Positions 27,641 through 33,851 of a stretch of 35,241 nucleotides of DNA are shown in pieces. The notes under the pieces are model-generated. The model was given only the letters and a program-made list of their open reading frames with translations, made no database searches and was not told where the DNA came from. Position 1 is the first letter of the stretch. Each line of letters opens with the position of its first letter. The stretch lies in contig JANXXJ010000106.1 in assembly GCA_025350665.1 (NCBI GenBank), positions 1 through 35,241 of the forward strand, in the 5' to 3' direction. A program made the position numbers and the translations under genes. Origin of the DNA: Gemmatimonadota bacterium (GTDB lineage Bacteria; Gemmatimonadota; Gemmatimonadetes; Gemmatimonadales; GWC2-71-9).

Positions 27641-29076
27641 ACCGTAATCTCGGCGGCCGGCGCGTCCGCCGCGATGGCGGCGGCCCGAGCCAGAAGTGGG
27701 TTCAGGAACTCGGCGAGGAACTCAGTCGTCTGTTCCGGGGCCCGCCCCACGTAGCGGGCCGGGTCGAGTTCGGCCCGGAGTCGCTCGACGGGGACCGCCG
27801 TGAACTCGGGAGCCCCGCCAAGACGGTGCAGGAGGTCGTTCGGTCCACCCTCACTGACCTGCTTCGCAACAGTGTGGCTCGCCTGACGGATGACTTCGTG
27901 CAGCGCCTGGCGGTCGCCGCCGGCCTGAACCCCCAGCATCATCCACCGCTCCGTGGCCATGAAAGGCATCTGCTCGAACACGTGCCGCGCAATGACGCCT
28001 TCGCGGACTTCAATGCCCCCGGCAATGTTGCCCGCGAGCATCAGGATCGCGTCGGTGGCGAGGAAGGCCTCTGGCAGGGTGAGCCGGCGGTTGGCACTGT
28101 CGTCCAGCGTCCGTTCGAGCCACTGCGTGGCGGCGGTGTGCGCGGTGTTCCCGGTCAGCGAGATCACGAATCGGGCGAGGGCGTTGATCCGTTCGGCCCG
28201 CATCGGATTCCGCTTGTACGCCATGGCGCTCGACCCGATCTGTTCCGACTCGAACGGTTCCAGCAGTTCGCCTTCGTGCTGCAGCAACCGGAGGTCGCAG
28301 GCCATCTTCGACGCCGATTGGGCGATTCCCGACAGGGCATCGAGCACCTGGGCGTCCGCTTTCCGGCTGTAGGTCTGGCCGGTTACCGGGAAGGCGGCCT
28401 TGAAGCCCAGTTTGGCCGTGACGCGGCGCTCGAGTTCGCGGACCTTGCCATGGTCGCCGCGGAAGAGCTCGAGGAACGACGCCTGGGTGCCGGTCGTTCC
28501 CTTGCAGCCCCGGGTTCGCAGCGTCTCGATCCGGTGACAGAGTGCCTCGATGTCGAGCGCGAAGTCCTGAGCCCATAGCGTGGCGCGCTTGCCGACCGTG
28601 GTGAGCTGGGCCGCCTGGAAATGCGTGTACGCGAGGCAGGGTAGCCCGGCGTGTCGCTCCGCGAAGACGCCCAACGCTTTCGTCACCTCGATCAAGCGCC
28701 CCAGGACCAGCCGCAGGCCGTCCCTGATCACCAGCATGTCGGCGTTATCGGTGACGAAGGCGCTCGTGGCGCCGAGGTGGAGATAGGCCCGGGCGGCCGG
28801 GGCCTGGTCGCCGAGGGCGTGGATGTGGGCCATCACGTCATGGCGGAATCGCCGCTCGTACTGGGCCGCCGCCGCCAGATCCGCATCGTCGAGATGTTGC
28901 CGGATCTCGGCCAGGGCGGCCTCGGGGATGTCGAGCCCGAGTTCGTGTTCCGACTCGGCCAGCGCCAGCCAGATCCGTCGCCAGAGGCCGATCTTGTACT
29001 GCTCGCTCCAGAGCCGCTGCATGGCCGGCGAGGCATAGCGGTTGGAGAGCGGCGACTGATATCGGTGATCGGTCAT
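27637..29076 (-). CDS. purB: Adenylosuccinate lyase
   Basis: PurB cleaves SAICAR to AICAR and adenylosuccinate to AMP. The 479-residue fumarase/aspartase-superfamily protein has the signature [15 protein letters not shown] near 286-300. It also has [12 protein letters not shown] near 100-111 and T-H-F-Q-A-A-Q near 150-156. The A-Y-K-R-N-P-M-R form and overall length resemble the animal-type lyase more than the B. subtilis or E. coli types. The ATG overlaps the htrA stop and the stop overlaps purC. Confidence 0.95.
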   Translation of the reverse strand: MTDHRYQSPLSNRYASPAMQRLWSEQYKIGLWRRIWLALAESEHELGLDIPEAALAEIRQHLDDADLAAAAQYERRFRHDVMAHIHALGDQAPAARAYLHLGATSAFVTDNADMLVIRDGLRLVLGRLIEVTKALGVFAERHAGLPCLAYTHFQAAQLTTVGKRATLWAQDFALDIEALCHRIETLRTRGCKGTTGTQASFLELFRGDHGKVRELERRVTAKLGFKAAFPVTGQTYSRKADAQVLDALSGIAQSASKMACDLRLLQHEGELLEPFESEQIGSSAMAYKRNPMRAERINALARFVISLTGNTAHTAATQWLERTLDDSANRRLTLPEAFLATDAILMLAGNIAGGIEVREGVIARHVFEQMPFMATERWMMLGVQAGGDRQALHEVIRQASHTVAKQVSEGGPNDLLHRLGGAPEFTAVPVERLRAELDPARYVGRAPEQTTEFLAEFLNPLLARAAAIAADAPAAEITV

Positions 29077-30503
29077 CGGAACGAGAGATCCGCGTACGAA
29101 ATGGTTCCGCTCCGGTCGAAGATGATCCGGAACAGGCGGCGGGAACCCACGGACTCGAGCAGGCCGGCTACCTGAGACGCGGTCCGGATTTCGGTCCGGT
29201 CGATCGCGAGGATGACGTCGCCTTCCAGCAGGCCTGTCGCCCGGCTCACTTCCGAGGTGATCCGGTAGATCAGGGCGCCCCGATCGGCTCGAAGGCTGCG
29301 CTCCGCTTGAATGCCCGGGGTGACGGTGATCAGTTCGAGGCCCTTGATCAGGCTGACCCGGGCCGCCGTGACGCTGGGCAGATCGCCGCTGACGATCTTG
29401 CGGTACTCGAGGGCCCCGGCGGGGCCGTGCTTGAACCGGATGCCGATGGAGTCGCCCACGTGGAGGTCGAGCTTCACGGCTTCCCAGTCGAGGTAATTGC
29501 GCAGTCGGCGGCCGTTGGCCTGCACCAGAATCGCCCCGGCGTCGATACCGGCCTTGGCCGCCGGTCCCCCGGCCGTCACGTCGATGACCCGAACGCCACC
29601 GGCGCTCTTCCAGTCCCGCATGGTGTTCGCGTCACCCACCTGCAGGCCGGTCCAGGCCCGTCGGACCGTCCCGCTCTTGACGATCTCGTCGGCGACGCGG
29701 GCGGCTCGTTCGATCGGGATGGCGAACCCGAGACCGATGGAGCCGCCTGAACTGGAAAAGATGAACGAGTTGACGCCGACGACCTCGCCGAGGGAATTGG
29801 TCAGCGGGCCGCCAGAGTTGCCCGGGTTGATGGCGGCGTCAGTCTGGATCATGTCGAGATAAAGCCCGGACTGGTTGCCGTTGGGTACCACGTTCCGGCC
29901 GGTCGCGCTGACCACCCCGGCGGTCACGGTCGGTTCGGAATTGCCAAGCAGGTAGGTGTAGGGGTTGCCTAACGCTACGACCCATTCGCCGATCAGCAGG
30001 TCGGCGCTCCGGCCGATCGCCGCCGGCGGCAGGTTCTTGTCGACCTTGAGGACCGCAATGTCGGTGAGCGGGTCCTCGCCCAGCAGACGGGCCGGCAAGT
30101 CCTCGCCGTCAGGCAGCGAGACCGTGATGCTGTCGGCGTTGTCGACGACGTGCTGGTTGGTAATGATCACGCCGCCGGCCCGGACCACGAAGCCGGTGCC
30201 GTACCCCTGAACCGTGCGTTCCGTCGTCTGGGGGACGAAGAACGAGAAGAAGTCGAGCGGGTCGCCGGTCGGGACCCGGCGGCGCGACGTCACGCTGATC
30301 GACACGACGGATTTGGCGATCCGGGCGGCGGCGTCGACGATGGCGGTCCGGCGGGTGGAATTCAAGGCCTGGGATTGGGCGGCCGAGCGCTGGGCGCTCG
30401 CTTGATCGACGAGCGGCGGCAGGTCGCTCCGCGAGGAGCACGCGACCGACGCCCCCGCAAGGAGGAGCGTCGCCAGCATCAGTCGGAAGGAAGCGCGAAC
30501 CAT
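29073..30503 (-). CDS. HtrA/DegP-like serine protease with two PDZ-like regions, probable lipoprotein
   Basis: This is a trypsin-like envelope protease. With the start at ATG 30503 (476 residues) the protein begins M-V-R-A-S-F-R, then a hydrophobic stretch and A-S-V-A-C22, a plausible though not ideal lipobox, so it is probably lipid-anchored in the periplasm. The catalytic triad is His118 (T-N-Q-H-V-V), Asp148 (L-T-D-I-A-V-L) and Ser230 (N-P-G-N-S-G-G-P). A PDZ domain follows at about 285-370 and a second, more divergent one at about 385-476. An ATG at 30479, sharing one base with the truA stop, is an alternative start but would remove the basic N-region. It overlaps both truA and purB. Confidence 0.92.
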   Translation of the reverse strand: MVRASFRLMLATLLLAGASVACSSRSDLPPLVDQASAQRSAAQSQALNSTRRTAIVDAAARIAKSVVSISVTSRRRVPTGDPLDFFSFFVPQTTERTVQGYGTGFVVRAGGVIITNQHVVDNADSITVSLPDGEDLPARLLGEDPLTDIAVLKVDKNLPPAAIGRSADLLIGEWVVALGNPYTYLLGNSEPTVTAGVVSATGRNVVPNGNQSGLYLDMIQTDAAINPGNSGGPLTNSLGEVVGVNSFIFSSSGGSIGLGFAIPIERAARVADEIVKSGTVRRAWTGLQVGDANTMRDWKSAGGVRVIDVTAGGPAAKAGIDAGAILVQANGRRLRNYLDWEAVKLDLHVGDSIGIRFKHGPAGALEYRKIVSGDLPSVTAARVSLIKGLELITVTPGIQAERSLRADRGALIYRITSEVSRATGLLEGDVILAIDRTEIRTASQVAGLLESVGSRRLFRIIFDRSGTISYADLSFR

Positions 30504-31255
30504 TCGTCTGGGTACACCGCGGTTACAAAGTAGAGGCCCTGGGCCGGCGCCGGCGGGCTCGTCGTGGTCTTCGGGTCCTGCACCAGCAGCCGATCGATGT
30601 CGCCAGCCGGCCGGCGCTCGAGGGCGACATCCACCATCGTGCCCACCAGCATCCGGACCATGTGGTGCAGGAACCGATCCGCCCGGACCGTGAACTCGAC
30701 CCCGGCACCCGCCGGCCGAGCGCTCCAACTCGCCTCCCGGATGTCGCAGCGGGTATGGGGGCGCTCCGACCGGCGGACCGAAAAGGCCTTGAAGTCGTGC
30801 TGGCCGAAGATCTGCGCCGCCGCGCCGGCCAGACGGGCGAGATCCAGCGGGACGCCTAACGCCCATTCGAACGGTCTTCGGAACGGCGAGCGGGCCTCCC
30901 GGTCGGTGCCGACCAGGTACCGGTACCGCCGTTCCGTAGCCGCCATCCGGGCATGGAATCCGGGCCGGGTCTCTCGAATCGCCGCCACGAAGATGTCCCG
31001 CGGCAGGAGGCCGTTCAGGGCCCGGTCTAACAGATCCGGGGTCCATCGATCGGGCAGGGCAAAGCTCACCCCCATACCCACCGCGTGGACCCCAGTGTCG
31101 GTTCGTCCCGCCGCGTGCACGCGGACCGGCTGGCCCGCGAGCCGTGCAAGAACGGCCTCGATCTCCTCCTGCACCGTGCGACCTTCGCGCTGGCGCTGCC
31201 ACCCGACGAAGTCGGTGCCATCAAAGTGGAGCGACGCGTGAAACGTCCTCGGCAT
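30479..31255 (-). CDS. truA: tRNA pseudouridine synthase A (positions 38-40)
   Basis: TruA converts uridines 38-40 of the tRNA anticodon arm to pseudouridine. The 258-residue protein starts M-P-R-T-F-H-A-S-L-H-F-D-G-T-D-F-V-G-W-Q, the normal TruA opening. The catalytic Asp53 is in A-G-R-T-D-T-G-V-H-A. R-R-Y-R-Y and F-L-H-H-M-V-R-M-L-V-G-T are further family motifs. A longer frame to 31378 crosses the lexA 3' region and has no TruA character. A TAAATT box ends ten bases before the ATG. The stop overlaps the first 25 bases of the htrA frame. Confidence 0.95.
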   Translation of the reverse strand: MPRTFHASLHFDGTDFVGWQRQREGRTVQEEIEAVLARLAGQPVRVHAAGRTDTGVHAVGMGVSFALPDRWTPDLLDRALNGLLPRDIFVAAIRETRPGFHARMAATERRYRYLVGTDREARSPFRRPFEWALGVPLDLARLAGAAAQIFGQHDFKAFSVRRSERPHTRCDIREASWSARPAGAGVEFTVRADRFLHHMVRMLVGTMVDVALERRPAGDIDRLLVQDPKTTTSPPAPAQGLYFVTAVYPDEWFALPSD

Positions 31256-31265
31256 CAGGCCTGAG

Positions 31266-31271
31266 AATTTA
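31266..31271 (-). promoter_or_regulatory. Possible -10 element upstream of truA
   Basis: TAAATT on the minus strand lies ten bases before the truA ATG, in a stretch otherwise almost pure G/C. If used, the leader would be only about three bases. No -35 hexamer is recognisable. It would let truA-htrA-pur be expressed independently of lexA. Confidence 0.35.
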
Positions 31272-31327
31272 GCGGGATGACGGGGCGAACGGGAGCGGGG
31301 TCGGGAACGGCGGGACGAACAGGAAAT

Positions 31328-31350
31328 GGAGGGCGGCGGCGCCGCCCTCC
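31328..31350 (-). terminator. Strong inverted repeat after lexA, possible terminator
   Basis: GGAGGGCGGC and GCCGCCCTCC form a perfect ten-pair stem around three bases, two bases past the lexA stop. On the minus strand it is followed by ATTTCCTGTT, only a modest T-rich tail. It may terminate or attenuate lexA transcription before truA, or stabilise the lexA 3' end. Confidence 0.5.
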
Positions 31351-31352
31351 GG

Positions 31353-31964
31353 TCAGGTGTAACGCCGGATGACCCCAACGACCACGCCTTGGATCATGAT
31401 GTCGTTCTCGTGGAAGCGGAGCGGCTGCATGGTCGGATTGGAGGGCTGCAGCCGGACCCAGCCGCCGGCCTCCCGGTAATACCGCTTCACCGTCGCTTCT
31501 GAGCCGTTGACAAGGGCGATCACCATCTCCCCGTTGTCGGCCTGCTGCCGCCCATGCACGACGACGAAGTCCCCATCGACGATGTGGTCGTCGACCATCG
31601 AGTCGCCCCGGACCTTGAGGGCGTAGTTGGGACCCCGGCGGACCAGCATCTGGTCGGGAACCTGGATGGTTTCGCCATGAACCGCCGCCTCGATCGGGAG
31701 GCCGGCCGCGACCAGACCGAGGAGCGGAATCTCGGAGGCGCCAGCGGTGCCCTTGGGTGGCAGGACTTCAATCGATCGGCTCTCGTTGTAGTTCCGCCGG
31801 ATGTAGCCCTTCCGCTCGAGGTTGGTCAAATGCTCATGCACGGTCGCCAGCGACTGGAACGCGAAGTGTTCGGCGATTTCCTCGAAGCTCGGGGCGTAGC
31901 CGTTGCCCCGGATGTGGTTTTCGAGAAACGCGAGGATTTCCTTCTGACGCTTGGTGAGTGCCAC
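31353..31964 (-). CDS. lexA: LexA SOS repressor
   Basis: LexA represses DNA-damage genes and self-cleaves when RecA is activated. With the GTG start at 31964 the product is 203 residues, the family norm. The ribosome-binding site GGAGGG (31973-31968) lies three bases before that GTG. An N-terminal winged helix-turn-helix (about 1-65; S-F-E-E-I-A-E-H-F) precedes the peptidase domain. The self-cleavage bond is Ala87-Gly88, with catalytic Ser122 (R-G-D-S-M) and Lys160 (E-A-T-V-K-R), so it should be fully autoproteolytic. The frame is open to 32030, but those codons lie over the promoter. It is divergent from the HEAT-repeat gene. Confidence 0.96.
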   Translation of the reverse strand: MALTKRQKEILAFLENHIRGNGYAPSFEEIAEHFAFQSLATVHEHLTNLERKGYIRRNYNESRSIEVLPPKGTAGASEIPLLGLVAAGLPIEAAVHGETIQVPDQMLVRRGPNYALKVRGDSMVDDHIVDGDFVVVHGRQQADNGEMVIALVNGSEATVKRYYREAGGWVRLQPSNPTMQPLRFHENDIMIQGVVVGVIRRYT

Positions 31965-31967
31965 GGG

Positions 31968-31973
31968 CCCTCC
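31968..31973 (-). promoter_or_regulatory. Ribosome-binding site of lexA
   Basis: GGAGGG on the minus strand, three bases before GTG 31964, is what fixes the lexA start at a non-ATG codon. The spacing is on the short side. Confidence 0.6.
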
Positions 31974-32001
31974 GCTGATCGCGTGAAACCGAAGTAAAGC
32001 C

Positions 32002-32030
32002 AAAGTACCCGAAGGACACCCGAAGGGCAA
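32002..32030 (-). promoter_or_regulatory. lexA promoter with tandem repeat in the spacer
   Basis: On the minus strand TTGCCC (32030-32025) and TACTTT (32007-32002) are 17 bases apart, a good sigma70-type promoter. It predicts a start near 31995 and a leader of about 31 bases. The spacer holds two copies of CCTTCGGG (32026-32019 and 32015-32008) offset by 11 bases, one helical turn. That is where an autoregulatory LexA operator would be expected. Confidence 0.6.
32008..32026. repeat. Two direct copies of an 8-base repeat, 11-base period, in the lexA promoter
   Basis: CCCGAAGG occurs at 32008-32015 and again at 32019-32026. The copies lie between the lexA -10 and -35, overlapping the -35 by two bases. 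Direct repeats one turn apart on the same DNA face suit a dimeric regulator, but known LexA boxes of E. coli and Bacillus type are inverted repeats and this is neither. Confidence 0.7.
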
Positions 32031-32063
32031 GGGGGGAGTCCTTGCCGGTACTGTACTTAGGCA

Positions 32064-33851
32064 GTGTTATGTTTCACGGGTTCAAGGACCAGGGCGGGGG
32101 GCCCGCTGGGTCCGCTCGACGTTTTCGATCTCCCGGGGGACCGACTGGCCGGCGACACCCGTTCCGCGGAAACGCTGGATCTTCCGCTGCCACCGCAGCA
32201 AGTCGAGGAATTGATCCGGACCATCGTGAAGGCGGTCCGGGCGTTCCAGATGTACCTCCCCAACAATCCCATCTACCAGCGCTCGATCGACGGCCTCCGC
32301 GCCGCGTTCATTCCGATCTGGTCCAGCGTACCCGAAATGGTGATTCGGGTGGCCGAGACGGACCTCCTCTGGGAAGATCAGGTTGTCTACCATCAGGCCG
32401 CCAAGTCGGAGAGCTTCGCCTGGTCGCTCTACAAGGACGGCCTCCGGGTGCTGACGCTCCGGCCCGGGGTCGAGGACGAAGAGATCTCGGTCTTTCTCCA
32501 GACCGTGGTCCGAACCCGGCTGTTGACAGTCGACGCCGGTGACGACCTGCTCACCCTGCTCTGGGAATACGATTTCGCCAACCTCGATTACCGGTTCGCC
32601 GAGATCATCACGGACACGCTCTCGGTGCTCGATCCGCAGGCGGTCGACATGGGCCTTGGCGCCAGCGATCCCTACGCCCAGAGCCAGACCCAGCAGAAGG
32701 TCCGTGATGAGATCGGCACCATCGGGCCGGGGATGGTGGACCTCGACGAGTTCGACTCGACCCTCTACTTCCTCGACGAAGCCGAGATCAATGCGCTGAA
32801 ACAGCAGGTTGACGAGGAGTACACCCGCGACATCCGGACCTCGGCCCTTGCGGCGCTCCTCGATGTGTTCGAGCTGCAGCCGGCGACGGCGGTCCGCGAG
32901 GAAGTGATTTCGATTCTGGAGTCAATCTTCCCGAACCTGTTGAGCCGGGGCGAGTTCCGGACCGTGGCCTGGCTGCTGAGGGAACTCCGGCTGATTGGAA
33001 CCCGGGCTGCGGCGATCGACCCCCGGGTCAAGGAGAAGCTCGAGTATTTCGAGAATCGTCTCTCGGAGCCCGGCCTGCTCGCCCAGCTCCTGCAGGTGGT
33101 CGACGAGGCGGTGGGCGTCGTTCAGGACGACGACACGACCGAACTCCTGAAGGAACTTCGGATGCCCGCGCTGGAACCCCTGCTGGTCCACTTGCCGAAA
33201 GTGAAGAACGACCGGGCGCGGGGCATTCTGGAACAGGCAGCGGACCGGATCGCCCGGGCCCACGTCGACGAGTTCCTGATCCTGCTCCGGAACCGCGAGT
33301 CCGGCGGGTTGGCCGGCGCCATCGCCGTCGTCCGCCGGCTCGGGCTCGCGAATGCCGTGGCCCCTCTCGGCGATCTCCTGAACCATGCGGACGCGGTGGT
33401 GCGCCTGGCGGCGGTGGAGGCTCTGGGCGCCCTCGGGACGCCCGGCGGCCTGTCGCTGCTCGAGCGGGCGGTCGATGACAGCGATCGGGCCGTCCGTCTG
33501 GCGGCGGTGTCGGTCGTCGCGGCTCGCGGCTTCAAGGGCGGCCTCCGGCGGCTCGAAGCGGTAGTGACCGGCAAGGGCCCGCATGAACTGGAACGGGCCG
33601 AGAAGCGTCAGTTCTTCGAGGCGTATGCCTCGGTGGCCGGGCCGGGCGGGCTCGCCCTGCTGGCCGACATCATCGAACCCAAGGGCCTGTTCCGGCGCAA
33701 GGAGAGTCCGGAGACCCGGACCTGCGCGACGTACGCCATCGCCAAGCTCAAGACCGACGAGGCTCGGGCGATCCTCGAACGGGCGGCCAACGACAAGGAG
33801 CTCGCGGTCCGCAATGCGGCGACCCGTGCGCTCAGGGAGTGGGAAGGGTGA
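32064..33851 (+). CDS. HEAT-repeat protein with N-terminal module shared with the next gene
   Basis: This is a soluble protein of about 595 residues without signal peptide or membrane span. Residues about 50-150 form a conserved-looking module (A-V-R-A-F-Q-M-Y-L-P-N-N-P-I-Y near 57-71; G-L-R-V-L-T-L-R-P-G-V near 126-136). An acidic linker with L-L-W-E-Y-D-F follows near 165-171. From about 365 to the end there are alpha-alpha HEAT-type repeats, clearest at A-D-A-V-V-R-L-A-A-V-E-A-L-G-A-L-G and S-D-R-A-V-R-L-A-A-V. HEAT repeats are scaffolds for protein binding. The GTG start is uncertain: no Shine-Dalgarno precedes it and the first 40 residues look unlike a protein domain. The stop overlaps the HD-GYP gene (GTGA), implying a shared function. 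Confidence 0.85.
   Translation: MLCFTGSRTRAGGPLGPLDVFDLPGDRLAGDTRSAETLDLPLPPQQVEELIRTIVKAVRAFQMYLPNNPIYQRSIDGLRAAFIPIWSSVPEMVIRVAETDLLWEDQVVYHQAAKSESFAWSLYKDGLRVLTLRPGVEDEEISVFLQTVVRTRLLTVDAGDDLLTLLWEYDFANLDYRFAEIITDTLSVLDPQAVDMGLGASDPYAQSQTQQKVRDEIGTIGPGMVDLDEFDSTLYFLDEAEINALKQQVDEEYTRDIRTSALAALLDVFELQPATAVREEVISILESIFPNLLSRGEFRTVAWLLRELRLIGTRAAAIDPRVKEKLEYFENRLSEPGLLAQLLQVVDEAVGVVQDDDTTELLKELRMPALEPLLVHLPKVKNDRARGILEQAADRIARAHVDEFLILLRNRESGGLAGAIAVVRRLGLANAVAPLGDLLNHADAVVRLAAVEALGALGTPGGLSLLERAVDDSDRAVRLAAVSVVAARGFKGGLRRLEAVVTGKGPHELERAEKRQFFEAYASVAGPGGLALLADIIEPKGLFRRKESPETRTCATYAIAKLKTDEARAILERAANDKELAVRNAATRALREWEG

Noticed and set aside
29073-31202. A 709-codon frame extending htrA upstream through truA
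   Set aside because: The first 230 or so codons lie on the truA gene in another frame and are low-complexity Gly/Ala/Arg/Pro. The signal peptide and family sequence begin at 30503.
32051-32064. CTGTACTTAGGCAG as an E. coli-type LexA box
   Set aside because: The half-sites are CTG-N8-CAG, two bases too close for the CTGT-N8-ACAG consensus, and the symmetry fails beyond three bases.
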